Shown: positions 1 through 8,694, numbered from the stretch's first letter. The stretch: 64,000 nucleotides of DNA from CAZMCH01 sp964564735 (GCA_964564735.1 CAZMCH010000012.1:7714-71713), one strand, 5' to 3'. Notes: a model not told the origin generated them from the letters alone. Numbers and translations: made by a program.

Positions 1-6
1 ATCTCC

Positions 7-1008
7 TTAAATCTCTATCCTTGTTCTTTCCATTGCAGAACGATAACCCGCATCAACGATCTGCATTACCTCATAAGCCCTTTTTGTTCCAGCGATCTCA
101 GATTCTTTGCCCGTATTAATGACATCAGCGAAATGCCTCATTTGAGCAGTTATTGGATCAAATTCTTGTGGTGGCAATGTAACTTCCTGAGACTTTTCGC
201 CAATCATATATGTTAGATTTCCGCCATTGGAATCAAGGCATCCATTTGTTCCATGCAAGGTTACTCGCATTTCCCCCGGAAGTGTGATATAACACGATAC
301 AATAGACCCGATCCCTCCGTCGGGATATTCTAATATAAGAACAGCCTTGTCATCAACATCATATTCAGCCTTCGGTGCGCCTTTCATTGCGCCTGTTGAC
401 GCATACACAGCAGAAGGCATACCTCTATACCAATGAACCATGTCAAGAATATGCCACCCAGCGTCAATTATTGCGACCCCGCCTGACAATTCCTCTACGC
501 CACGCCAACTCCAGTTTCCATCAATTGCGCCTCCCCAGCGATAGATGATAGCACCTCTAGTCAGAAAAAGGTCACCCAACGCACCCGAATCAACTATCTC
601 TTTTCCCTTTATAAAAGCAGATGAATATTTGTTTTGTCCTGCAAGAAACAATTGCTTTCCGCTCTTTTTTGCAGAATCAACCATCATTTTTGCATCAGAA
701 AGCGTTTTCGCAAAAGGTTTTTCTTTGAATACATGCAGACCACACTCTAGCGCAAAGGTCACAACCTCACCATAAAGATAATGAGGCAATGCCATTATAA
801 CCGCATCCATATCACCACGCTTGCAAAACTCTTTATAGTCCGTATGTGCCTCAACCTTAAATTCTTCTGCTACTCGTTTGGCAATTTCAGCATTATTATC
901 GCATACTGCCACCGGTTGCATTAGGTCAGAACAGTTATTTACCGCAACTCTGAATTGATGTCCACCAATTCCACCGACACCTATTGCGCCTATTCTAATC
1001 TTGCTCAT
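7..1008 (-). CDS. Gfo/Idh/MocA family oxidoreductase
   Basis: This 333-residue protein is a soluble NAD(P)-dependent sugar or inositol dehydrogenase-type enzyme. The N-terminal Rossmann fold carries the dinucleotide loop GVGGIG at residues 10-15. The family EKP motif is at 96-98, whose lysine is a catalytic residue in characterised members. The motif DAGWH (182-186) supplies the usual active-site histidine. The C-terminal half is the alpha/beta substrate domain. Length is normal for the family. A GGAG ribosome-binding site lies about 9 bases before the ATG. The gene is read leftwards and its stop is only 7 bases from the window edge, so any operon partner beyond is unseen. The substrate cannot be read from the sequence. 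Confidence 0.93.
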   Translation of the reverse strand: MSKIRIGAIGVGGIGGHQFRVAVNNCSDLMQPVAVCDNNAEIAKRVAEEFKVEAHTDYKEFCKRGDMDAVIMALPHYLYGEVVTFALECGLHVFKEKPFAKTLSDAKMMVDSAKKSGKQLFLAGQNKYSSAFIKGKEIVDSGALGDLFLTRGAIIYRWGGAIDGNWSWRGVEELSGGVAIIDAGWHILDMVHWYRGMPSAVYASTGAMKGAPKAEYDVDDKAVLILEYPDGGIGSIVSCYITLPGEMRVTLHGTNGCLDSNGGNLTYMIGEKSQEVTLPPQEFDPITAQMRHFADVINTGKESEIAGTKRAYEVMQIVDAGYRSAMERTRIEI

Positions 1009-1049
1009 TTATTCTTCTCCACTGGTTAAACCCAATAAATTATAATATC

Positions 1050-1069
1050 ATTCCAGCGAACGCTGGAAT
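1050..1069. repeat. Short REP-like palindrome
   Basis: ATTCCAGCG-AA-CGCTGGAAT forms a 9-bp stem with a 2-base loop in the gap between two leftward genes. Short palindromes of this composition are common dispersed intergenic repeats in environmental genomes. No second exact copy was seen in this window. Confidence 0.5.
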
Positions 1070-1134
1070 CCAGAAATATAATAAAATATCCGCACCGATC
1101 CGACTAATCCATACAATCAGCGTTCTATTCTTAA

Positions 1135-1464
1135 TTACTTATGAGAAGCAATTATAAATCCCAATGTTCCGCCCAAAAGCGTTTGAAAACCGCATTTGTA
1201 TAAAACCATTGTAAAAGGTTGGCATAACGAAAGCATACCAAACACAATAAGCCCTATGGATAGCCATTCATTAAGGGTTTTTCTTGCTGATATTATCACA
1301 AATACGGGCATAGCAATCAAGAATATAATAAAGCCATAAGAAACGGGATTATAAATATATAGCTCATAATAATCCGCCAATATTATCTTTGACAGCATAG
1401 AAAACCAACCAAATAACATAATAAGCATAATCACGATCTCAATTATTTTAAACCTTTGTTTCAT
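1135..1464 (-). CDS. Small integral membrane protein, unknown function
   Basis: This 109-residue, very hydrophobic protein has about four predicted membrane segments (roughly residues 8-28, 42-60, 66-85 and 90-106) and short loops. No family was recognised. A GGAG ribosome-binding site 10-11 bases before the ATG and normal codon use support a real gene. It is followed leftwards by the oxidoreductase after about 125 bases containing a palindrome, so co-transcription is uncertain. Confidence 0.55.
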   Translation of the reverse strand: MKQRFKIIEIVIMLIMLFGWFSMLSKIILADYYELYIYNPVSYGFIIFLIAMPVFVIISARKTLNEWLSIGLIVFGMLSLCQPFTMVLYKCGFQTLLGGTLGFIIASHK

Positions 1465-1911
1465 ATAATTATTCTCCGTAGAAAAAATAATAACACTAGA
1501 AAAAACAGTAAAATGTTACTATACATGATATTATATTATGGTAATTGTTATATTAATAGTTTAACATATTAGATGGAATCTAGTCAAACCATATAAATTC
1601 AAACCAAGCATAATTTTTTGCCCGTAACAAAATATCATGAGGAAAAATGTATTGCATAAAACAAAAAGATGACACATGCTTAATTCAATTTGCCTACCTG
1701 ATTGATTAGACTAAGGCTAACTTTTATTAACACTGTCGAATTTTTGATGATTTGACTGACTGATAATTTCTGTGGTTGCTTAAAAAGCGTTGATCTTATT
1801 ATACATCTATGATAACATACAATATGTTTCGTCATTTGTATATAACAATAGTATTTATATATCATTGTCTTACTTTTGGATGTGGTCAAAATTTTTAAAA
1901 GGAGGTAAAAA
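1465..1911. other. Intergenic region holding one copy of a 58-bp direct repeat
   Basis: This 447-base gap lies between divergently read genes. It contains one copy of the 58-bp repeat (1627-1684) and must hold the promoters of both flanking genes. A short leftward open frame (1680-1919) has no ribosome-binding site and overlaps the start of the next gene, so it is not considered coding. Confidence 0.6.
1627..1684 (+). repeat. 58-bp direct repeat, copy 1
   Basis: This block matches 6692-6749 with only a few mismatches. It begins ACAAAATATCA and ends AAAGATGACACATGCTTAAT. Weak similarity continues after a gap into a GCCT(A/C)C...TGATTGAT segment in both copies. Both copies lie in intergenic DNA. 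Confidence 0.8.
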
Positions 1912-3012
1912 ATGGGCAAAAAAGTAAATATGGCTATCGTAGGTCTAGGTTTTGGGTCAGAGTTTATACCGATATATCAGAATCATCCTGACGTGAATCT
2001 GGTTGCTATATGCCAACGCACAAAAGATAAACTTGATAAAATAGGTGATACATTTGGCGTGGAAAAACGCTATACAGATTTTGATGAACTAATCAAAGAT
2101 GAAGAAGTGGAGGCTGTTCACATCAACACACCTATACATAATCATGCGCCTCATAGCATTTCTGCGCTAAATGCGGGAAAGCACGTAGCTTGCACTGTTC
2201 CGATGGCAACAACCGTTGAAGAATGTAAAAAAATTGTTGATGCACAAAGAAAATCAGGCAAAAATTACATGATGATGGAAACGACGGTTTATTCACGTGA
2301 ATTTTTATATGTAAAGGAACTGCGTGATAAAGGCGAACTTGGGCGGATACAATTTCTTCGTGCTGCGCATCATCAAGAGATGGCGGGATGGCCCGGATAT
2401 TGGGAAGGTCTTCCACCAATGCACTATGCTACACATTGTGTAGGACCATGTTTGGCATTATCCCAGAAATTGGCTGATTATGTATCATGTTTTGGTTCTG
2501 GACGAATTTCTGAAAATCTTATCCCGAAATATAATTCACCATTTGCAATAGAGACATGCCATATTAAGCTGAAAGATTCCGATCTAAGTGCAGAAATTAC
2601 AAGATCGTTATTTAACACAGCAAGGCAATATATAGAAAGCTTTGATGTCTATGGCAGTAAAATGACTTATGAATGGCAACAGATTGAACATGAAGACCCG
2701 GTAGTTTTTGTCGGTGAAGAACCAAAACGAGTTCATGTTCCTGATTTTGCGCATCTTTTACCTGAGCCTATAAGGCAATTTACGACTAAAGGCGTTTATG
2801 ATATGGAGGAAAATCAGCATCTTTCATTCATTCAAGGCAGTGGACATGGTGGGTCACATCCACATCTAGCACATGAATTTGTTATGAGCATAATTGAAGA
2901 TCGTGATCCTTTCCCAAATGCTGTTCAGTCAGCTAATTGGACATGCGTTGGAATTATTGCGCACGAATCCGCTTTGAAGGGCGGAGAGCTAATGAAACTG
3001 CCGGAGTTTTGA
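1912..3012 (+). CDS. Gfo/Idh/MocA-like oxidoreductase lacking the EKP lysine
   Basis: This 366-residue Rossmann-fold protein of the Gfo/Idh/MocA superfamily has its dinucleotide loop GLGFGSEF at residues 11-18. At the position of the canonical E-K-P motif it reads C-T-V-P-M (94-98). The catalytic lysine is therefore replaced by valine and the glutamate by threonine, while the proline is kept. A histidine-rich segment (HYATH, 171-175) occupies the active-site region. A strong AAAGGAGG ribosome-binding site precedes the ATG by 8 bases. The fold is clear, but the normal hydride-transfer chemistry is questionable. It may be a divergent subgroup with a different catalytic base or a sugar-binding role. 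Confidence 0.9.
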   Translation: MGKKVNMAIVGLGFGSEFIPIYQNHPDVNLVAICQRTKDKLDKIGDTFGVEKRYTDFDELIKDEEVEAVHINTPIHNHAPHSISALNAGKHVACTVPMATTVEECKKIVDAQRKSGKNYMMMETTVYSREFLYVKELRDKGELGRIQFLRAAHHQEMAGWPGYWEGLPPMHYATHCVGPCLALSQKLADYVSCFGSGRISENLIPKYNSPFAIETCHIKLKDSDLSAEITRSLFNTARQYIESFDVYGSKMTYEWQQIEHEDPVVFVGEEPKRVHVPDFAHLLPEPIRQFTTKGVYDMEENQHLSFIQGSGHGGSHPHLAHEFVMSIIEDRDPFPNAVQSANWTCVGIIAHESALKGGELMKLPEF

Positions 3013-3022
3013 TTTATAAATA

Positions 3023-3049
3023 CATACCACCGCTAAGATCGGTGGTATG
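3023..3049 (+). terminator. Hairpin terminator after the oxidoreductase
   Basis: CATACCACCG and CGGTGGTATG form a perfect 10-bp stem around a 7-base loop, 11 bases past the stop codon. An AT-rich stretch follows, but there is no clean T-run. Confidence 0.65.
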
Positions 3050-3077
3050 ATTATATAGTTCGTCAGGGAGATTTAAT

Positions 3078-3809
3078 ATCGACACAATTCAAATAGTCAT
3101 CCTATCAAGTATAATAATCATTTTAGCTTTTGTTATCAGGGGCTTAACTGGCTTTGGTTCTGGTTTAATAATGGTTCCCTTGATGCTTTTGTTCCTTGAC
3201 ATAAAGATAGTCGTTTCTATTGCCGCTGTTTTTGCTGTTCCTAGTGGAATTATGCTGATCTTCACCTTTCAGACAAGGAAATGGATTAGAAAAGATGTAT
3301 TACCAATGCTAATTAGCGGAGCTATTATTGGAACTATCATCGGAACTTATATAATCGCATCATACAAAAGTGATATACTTAAAAAGGCTTTTGGCATATT
3401 TCTGGTTTTATATGCCTTAAAAATGCTTTTTTGGAATAAAAATAAACTTAAAGAGCCTAATAAATATTTTGGAATTCTAGCTGGCTTTTTGGGTGGAACA
3501 CTAGGAGGAATGTTTAGCACAGGAGGACCTCCTGTAGTTATATATCTTAATAGCATAACCAATGATAAAAAGATTTTTAGGTCAACTATATTATTTTATC
3601 TGCTTGTGGTTAACACTTGGCAGTTAATCACATATATATACAGTGGTTTAATCACAACAAATGTTTTGATTTTGTCATTATATTTAGCCCCAGCTTTTAT
3701 TATTGGCAGTCTTTTAGGTTCATTGATTCATATAAAAATCAACGATAGTCTTTTCAATAAGGTAATCGCCTTAGTTCTATTAATTACGGGTATTACAATC
3801 ATTATATAA
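3078..3809 (+). CDS. TauE/SafE family permease (apparent ATC start)
   Basis: This integral membrane protein is of the sulfite exporter TauE/SafE family, thought to move small anions such as sulfite or organosulfonates. Starting only at the first ATG (3171) removes the conserved first helix. In the same frame the upstream codons read IDTIQIVILSSIIIILAF followed by the family hallmark RGLTGFGSG, giving 243 residues, which is normal. A second hallmark repeat, LGGTLGGMFSTGGPP, lies in the middle. A GGGAG ribosome-binding site (3066-3070) sits 7 bases before an ATC at 3078, and no ATG, GTG or TTG is in frame between. The start is inferred from family alignment and the ribosome-binding site. It converges on the beta-CASP RNase. 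Confidence 0.85.
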   Translation: MDTIQIVILSSIIIILAFVIRGLTGFGSGLIMVPLMLLFLDIKIVVSIAAVFAVPSGIMLIFTFQTRKWIRKDVLPMLISGAIIGTIIGTYIIASYKSDILKKAFGIFLVLYALKMLFWNKNKLKEPNKYFGILAGFLGGTLGGMFSTGGPPVVIYLNSITNDKKIFRSTILFYLLVVNTWQLITYIYSGLITTNVLILSLYLAPAFIIGSLLGSLIHIKINDSLFNKVIALVLLITGITIII

Positions 3810-3820
3810 ATGCTCAACAA

Positions 3821-5212
3821 CTAAATTTGGAAAGTCTGACCTGATTCTGGAACGACTGTATCACAACCATATCTTGATTTTAGTATCCCTGCCAGTGTTT
3901 CAGAACGTTCAGTTTCACCATGAACAACGAAAGTTCTTTCAATTGGTGATTTGATGTTATCAAAATATTCCACAAACTCGCTTTGATCTGCGTGTGAACT
4001 TAACGCCTCAATATCCTCAACCTGCGCATTGACTCTGTATTCATCTCCAAATATCTTCACCGGGTTTATATGATCAACAAGCCTTCTACCAAGAGTATTT
4101 TCCGCCTGATAGCCTACAATTAATATGACATTATTCTTGTTTTCAATATTGTTTTTGAGATGATGCAGTATTCTTCCTGATTCGCACATGCCCGATGCAG
4201 ATATTATGACCATTGGTCCGTCCATCCTGTTGAGCATTTTTGAATTCTCAACATCTACAACATAATTCAATGTCTTGAATGTAAATGGGTCTGTTCCTTC
4301 CATCATAAAATGCAAGGTCTCAGTATCAAACAGGTCTTCATGCTTACTATAAACTTCGGTAGCCCTTGATGAAAGCGGGCTATCGACATAAACAGGTATA
4401 TCAGGAATAAGTCCTTTTTGATATAACCGATTTAGAAAGTATACTATTGTCTGAGTTCTTCCAACGCTAAAAGCTGGTATTATGAGTTTTCCCTTTCCCA
4501 AGACAATTTTGGTTATAAGTTTAACAAGATGTTTTTGAACGTTATCTTCTTTTGGATGAAGCCGATCTCCATAAGTGCTTTCTGTAATAAGATAATCTGT
4601 TTCTTTTATAGGAACTGGGTCTTTTATAATGGGAAGGTTTTTGCGTCCCAAATCACCTGTAAATGTGAGTCGTTTTTTTATGCCATTTTCAGTTATGTCA
4701 AATGTTGTGACTGATGACCCAAGTAAATGTCCTGCATCATGATAAGTAACCGTTATATCTGGGAATATTTCTGTTGGCTTTTCATAAGGTATAGGAACAA
4801 AATATTCCATTGCTTTTATAGCATCTTCCTGTTTATATAGAGGTTCAAAGAGATTTTTCTTTTGCTTGATGCGTATTTTGTTTACAAACTCAACGTCCTT
4901 TTCCTGAATATGTGCTGAATCCAAAAGCATAATCTCACATAGATCAGTAGTTGCTGGAGTAGTAAAGATAGGTTTATTGAAGCCCAATTTCACAAGTGTT
5001 GGTATATTTCCACTGTGATCAATATGCGCATGTGAAAGCACAAGCGCATCAATGGAATCAGGAATAAAAGGCAGGTTCCTGTTACATTCAAAAGCTTCCT
5101 TTCGTTTGCCCTGATTTAGACCACAATCTAAAAGTATTCGCTTTCCTTTGGCTTCTAAAAGGTGCATCGAGCCTGTAACTGTACGAACTGCACCAAAAAA
5201 AGTAATATTCAC
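3821..5212 (-). CDS. MBL-fold beta-CASP ribonuclease
   Basis: This 463-residue metallo-beta-lactamase protein is of the beta-CASP RNA-processing group, related to TTHA0252-like exo/endoribonucleases. The zinc motif HAHIDH is at residues 61-66, followed by DAGHLLGSS and TGDLG, each contributing metal ligands. The beta-CASP insert carries PAFSVGRTQ and ends with ISASGMCESGR. The late motifs SSHAD and VHGE supply the remaining histidines. All catalytic motifs are present. The gene is cytoplasmic, with no signal peptide. It is followed leftwards by the convergent permease, only 11 bases away. Confidence 0.93.
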   Translation of the reverse strand: MNITFFGAVRTVTGSMHLLEAKGKRILLDCGLNQGKRKEAFECNRNLPFIPDSIDALVLSHAHIDHSGNIPTLVKLGFNKPIFTTPATTDLCEIMLLDSAHIQEKDVEFVNKIRIKQKKNLFEPLYKQEDAIKAMEYFVPIPYEKPTEIFPDITVTYHDAGHLLGSSVTTFDITENGIKKRLTFTGDLGRKNLPIIKDPVPIKETDYLITESTYGDRLHPKEDNVQKHLVKLITKIVLGKGKLIIPAFSVGRTQTIVYFLNRLYQKGLIPDIPVYVDSPLSSRATEVYSKHEDLFDTETLHFMMEGTDPFTFKTLNYVVDVENSKMLNRMDGPMVIISASGMCESGRILHHLKNNIENKNNVILIVGYQAENTLGRRLVDHINPVKIFGDEYRVNAQVEDIEALSSHADQSEFVEYFDNIKSPIERTFVVHGETERSETLAGILKSRYGCDTVVPESGQTFQI

Positions 5213-5249
5213 TTTTTCACCTCACCGCTTATCTTTAAAAATCTCAAAA

Positions 5250-6230
5250 TTAGCAACAATCAACCCTGTTCACCCTTAATTCATGCGAACCATCAACCCT
5301 TGCGTATTCGTAATAATAGAAAATCTGGCTTTTGAATTTTATGGCGTCCATGTATCTAAGAGAACCAGAACCATGAGGCGAAGTCAGTATGGGAGATTTT
5401 TCGCTGACATGGTGATAATTCTTGAAATCAAATGTTATTGCAAGTCCTGTCTTTTCCTCATAATTTTCTCCAACTGATGACCCGCCATCATAAAACACAT
5501 TGAATATTGGAGGCGTATAAATTGCGCATGAAACCCTTGTTGCATAGGCGTTCCAATTTTCATCTGATGGAGGCGACATAACATCTCCAACCCATTTCCA
5601 TTCTATACCGTCAGAACTCAAAGCAAGTCCTGTATTTGATGATGTTTTGCCTGTATTGAATACATCGGCGGTTTTATGGAATGAGTCATCGCTTCCTATT
5701 TTGGGAGTCGGTGCATAACTGATGAACATGTAATATACTCCACCAAAAACCATCACATAAGGGTCTTTTACGCCATCAACTCCACAGTCGTTGGGATCAA
5801 CAACAAGCCTTCGTGTATTAGGATCAAAATCCTTTGGTGAATCTGCGGAAATCATATCAATTTTCCATTTATTATCCTTTGGATCGACATAACCAATATA
5901 TAACCTATATTTCCCGTCCAGACATTTTACAATTGCAGAACGTTCAACGGATATTCCTCCGAACAAATCTTTTGATGCTTTCCATATCTCACTGAAATTT
6001 ATCCCGTCTTTGCTTTCGGATATTCCACATTCATACCCGCGCCCTTGTCCTCTTGGCTTTCGTCTGCGATAATAGAGATAGAACATATCTTTTTCGTCAT
6101 CATATATCGCTCCCGGTGCACCGATCCAGTATCCTTCGCCATTTGCAGGAGGTTCATAAATTGTTATTCCATCTTCGGGCTTAAATAACGTGGCAAGCCC
6201 AAACCATCGTTTATGTTCTATATTCATCAT
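5250..6230 (-). CDS. Beta-propeller glycosidase-like protein (GH32/43/130-type fold)
   Basis: This 326-residue protein has the repeated aromatic strand pattern of a five-bladed beta-propeller glycosidase. Examples are GAPGAIYDDEKDMFYLYYR (about 38-56), VERSAIVKCLDGKYRLYIGY, VKDPYVMVFGGVYYMFISY and YMDAIKFKSQIFYYYEY. The recurring acidic residues next to blade starts resemble GH43, GH32 or GH130 active sites, but the exact family cannot be fixed by eye. There is no signal peptide, so it is probably cytoplasmic. It stops 37 bases before the RNase start and may be co-transcribed with it. Confidence 0.7.
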   Translation of the reverse strand: MMNIEHKRWFGLATLFKPEDGITIYEPPANGEGYWIGAPGAIYDDEKDMFYLYYRRRKPRGQGRGYECGISESKDGINFSEIWKASKDLFGGISVERSAIVKCLDGKYRLYIGYVDPKDNKWKIDMISADSPKDFDPNTRRLVVDPNDCGVDGVKDPYVMVFGGVYYMFISYAPTPKIGSDDSFHKTADVFNTGKTSSNTGLALSSDGIEWKWVGDVMSPPSDENWNAYATRVSCAIYTPPIFNVFYDGGSSVGENYEEKTGLAITFDFKNYHHVSEKSPILTSPHGSGSLRYMDAIKFKSQIFYYYEYARVDGSHELRVNRVDCC

Positions 6231-6351
6231 AACACCTTCCTAAAAAAGTCTTCTTTTATCAAAGGAATATTTAATGGGATTTTCCGTTATATAATCAAGG
6301 CATATCCATTATTATATCCGTAAATGGTTTCATTATCAATACAACTTTTTG

Positions 6352-6642
6352 GAGTTAACGTCAGTTCGATATAAGAATGAACCACAAAGACACTAAAACA
6401 CAAAGTATCACAAGGGATTAAAGATTAAATCTTTAACATTGCATTTTTGCAAGAAAACCATTTATTTTCAATATTCTATCCTCTGATTTCATCTGTTTAA
6501 AAAATCAGAGATAATCAGCGGTTTATTCCTTTTTTGCAACGTTAAACAGCTTTAATCTTTTAATCTCCAATCTTATTTCTTGCTTTGTGCCTTTGTGTCT
6601 TGGTGGTAAATACAATTTTTTACGTCGAACTCACGTGAGTTA
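6352..6642 (+). mobile_element. MITE-like element A (279 bp plus 6-bp target duplications)
   Basis: The element spans 6358-6636. Its ends are imperfect inverted repeats, ACGTCAGTTCG on the left and CGAACTCACGT on the right. The inverted symmetry extends inward through AACCACAAAGACAC / GTGTCTTGGTGG tracts. It is flanked on both sides by GAGTTA (6352-6357 and 6637-6642), a 6-bp target-site duplication. It has no open frame of its own. A close copy lies at 50659-50930 and part of a third at the window end. The ends, duplications and dispersal identify a non-autonomous mobile element; the transposase that moves it is not in the window. Confidence 0.85.
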
Positions 6643-6691
6643 ATAAGAAGCAGAGATATAGAGAAATAAAAAATGATGATAATTGCTCGGG

Positions 6692-6749
6692 ACAAAATAT
6701 CAAGAGGAAATTTGTACTGCATAAAACAAAAAGATGACACATGCTTAAT
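6692..6749 (+). repeat. 58-bp direct repeat, copy 2
   Basis: This is the near-identical copy of 1627-1684 in the same orientation, starting ACAAAATATCAAGAGG. It begins about 50 bases after the MITE-like element and ends just before a doubtful 62-codon frame. Confidence 0.8.
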
Positions 6750-6775
6750 AATAAACGTTAAAGAGATGTGCCTCC

Positions 6776-6964
6776 ATGATTGATATAAATGCTAATACAA
6801 TCGGTCAAGTCTATCAAGACATAATTAATGAATTCTCAGACATAAACTCGGCAAGGCTTGATATTCTTGAAACTATCAGATTTTTAAGCCAGATGAATAT
6901 CTTGCAAAGTAGGCATTATCACATTGTCTATGCAACGGTCATACTTCGGACAGATATGCTTTAG
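6776..6964 (+). CDS. Doubtful short ORF or gene remnant
   Basis: A 62-residue open frame with no recognisable family, no good ribosome-binding site and no signal peptide. It sits between the 58-bp repeat and the RNase Y promoter. It may be a remnant of a lost gene or simply chance. Confidence 0.2.
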   Translation: MIDINANTIGQVYQDIINEFSDINSARLDILETIRFLSQMNILQSRHYHIVYATVILRTDML

Positions 6965-6973
6965 ATTTTTATC

Positions 6974-7002
6974 TTGACACCTAAATCAAAAAAGAGTAAA
7001 CT
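6974..7002 (+). promoter_or_regulatory. Probable sigma70 promoter of rny
   Basis: A perfect -35 box TTGACA (6974-6979) is followed, after exactly 17 bases, by TAAACT (6997-7002) as a -10 box. It lies about 105 bases before the inferred RNase Y start. Confidence 0.55.
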
Positions 7003-7107
7003 TAGCTTAAATATAGACCTTAAATCAGCACTAAATAAAAGCAAAATTACAGTATATATAATTAATTTATATCACAAATACTACTCTTAGGATGGAGGTG
7101 CGTTTCC

Positions 7108-8670
7108 ATACAAAACATATTATTACCAATAATCTTATGTCTTGTTGGTATTGCTATTGGGTATTTTATCCGAGAAGCTATCGGCAGGACGAAAAAAAAT
7201 TCTGCTGAAATGCAGGCAAAAGAATTGCTTATGCGTTCACAAAAAGAAGCAGAAGATAAAAAAAGGGAGATAGAACTTTTAACAAAGGATGAGTTATATA
7301 AGTTACGTTCACAATTTGATAAGGAGACTCAGGATAAAAGATTAGAATTACAAAAGTTTGAAAAAAGGTTACTTGCAAAAGAGGAAAACTTAGATAACAA
7401 AGTTACTATCATTGACAAAAAAGAACAACAAGTCAACAATCATGAGCAAAAACTAATGCAAAGAGAGAAATCTCTTGATGAACGAGAACAACAGCTTTCT
7501 GCCTTAGAAAATGAGCAAAGGGCTATATTGTCAAAGCTGTCTGGGTTATCTCCACAGCAAGCTAAAGAAGCTCTTATTATGCGTATGCGTGATGAGGCTA
7601 AACACGAAGCGGCGCTTATGATCCGAAAGATTGAAGAACAAGCACAGGAAGCCGGAGATAAACGAGCAAGGGAGATCATAAGCCTTGCAATTCAAAGATG
7701 TGCTGTTGATCATGTCTCAGAAAATACTGTTACTGCTGTATCTCTCCGAGATGATGAGATGAAAGGCAGAATAATAGGACGAGAGGGGCGAAATATCAGA
7801 GCATTAGAAACTGCAACAGGCGTTGATGTTATCATTGATGACACACCCGGGGCGGTTATACTATCAGCCTTTGATCCTGTTAGACGAGAAGTTGCAAGAA
7901 TGGCTCTTGAAAGATTGATCGCAGACGGCAGGATCCATACTGCACGTATTGAGGAAGTAACAGAAAAAGCCAGAGAAGACCTTGAAAATAGAATTCGTGA
8001 AGAAGGCGAACAAGCAGCTCTTGATGTGAATGTTAATGGCTTGCATCCAGAGGAAATAAGGCTTCTTGGGACGCTCAGATTCAGGACAAGCTATGGTCAA
8101 AATGCCCTTCAACATTCAAAAGAAGTTGCTTTATTAACGGGAATGATGGCAGCAGAACTTCATGAAAATGAAGCCCTTGCCAGACGTATTGGCTTACTTC
8201 ATGATATTGGAAAAGCAGTCAATCATGAAGTTGAGGGAACTCATGCCCAATTAGGTGCTGAACTTGCCCGAAAATTTCAGGAATCTGGTAATGTCATACA
8301 TGCCATAGAGGCTCATCACGAGGACGGAATTAAGCCACATACAGTTCTTGCTGTTTTAGTCCAAGCGGCTGACGCTCTGTCTGCAGCACGTCCCGGGGCA
8401 AGACGAGAAACCTTAGAGCATTATATCAAGCGATTGCAGAAACTTGAGGAAGTTGCTGATTCTTTCTCTGGTGTTGATAAGGCTTATGCTATACAGGCTG
8501 GTCGTGAGATCAGGGTTATCGTTCAGCATGATATTGTTGACGACATCGGTGCAGGTCAATTGGCTAAAGATATTGCCAAAAAATTGGAAGATGAACTCCA
8601 ACATCAATATCCCGGCATGATCAAAGTAACTGCAATACGTGAAACACGAGCAGTTGAATATGCAAGGTAG
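7108..8670 (+). CDS. rny: Ribonuclease Y (apparent ATA start)
   Basis: RNase Y is the membrane-anchored endoribonuclease that starts mRNA decay. Domains in order are an N-terminal membrane helix (about residues 3-21, ILLPIILCLVGIAIGYF), a long charged coiled coil (about 25-195), a KH RNA-binding domain with GRIIGREGRNIRALE, and an HD phosphohydrolase domain with the metal motif LLHDIGKA. The first in-frame ATG (7210) would delete the membrane anchor. The frame continues upstream to an ATA at 7108, 9 bases after a GGAGG ribosome-binding site, with no ATG, GTG or TTG in frame. From there the protein is 520 residues, the usual length. It precedes ymdB with three unrelated items between, echoing the rny-ymdB neighbourhood of Firmicutes. 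Confidence 0.95.
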   Translation: MQNILLPIILCLVGIAIGYFIREAIGRTKKNSAEMQAKELLMRSQKEAEDKKREIELLTKDELYKLRSQFDKETQDKRLELQKFEKRLLAKEENLDNKVTIIDKKEQQVNNHEQKLMQREKSLDEREQQLSALENEQRAILSKLSGLSPQQAKEALIMRMRDEAKHEAALMIRKIEEQAQEAGDKRAREIISLAIQRCAVDHVSENTVTAVSLRDDEMKGRIIGREGRNIRALETATGVDVIIDDTPGAVILSAFDPVRREVARMALERLIADGRIHTARIEEVTEKAREDLENRIREEGEQAALDVNVNGLHPEEIRLLGTLRFRTSYGQNALQHSKEVALLTGMMAAELHENEALARRIGLLHDIGKAVNHEVEGTHAQLGAELARKFQESGNVIHAIEAHHEDGIKPHTVLAVLVQAADALSAARPGARRETLEHYIKRLQKLEEVADSFSGVDKAYAIQAGREIRVIVQHDIVDDIGAGQLAKDIAKKLEDELQHQYPGMIKVTAIRETRAVEYAR

Positions 8671-8694
8671 ATTTTTTTCCTATAAATCAATCAA

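Noticed and set aside
1680..1919. Leftward 79-codon open frame in the first intergenic region
   Set aside because: No ribosome-binding site, overlaps the start of a well-supported gene and part of the 58-bp repeat; low-complexity AT-rich translation.
6776..6964. Small ORF as a GxxExxY-type gene carried by the MITE
   Set aside because: Related-looking repeats in other genomes can flank GxxExxY genes, but this ORF lies outside the element and shows none of the family motifs.
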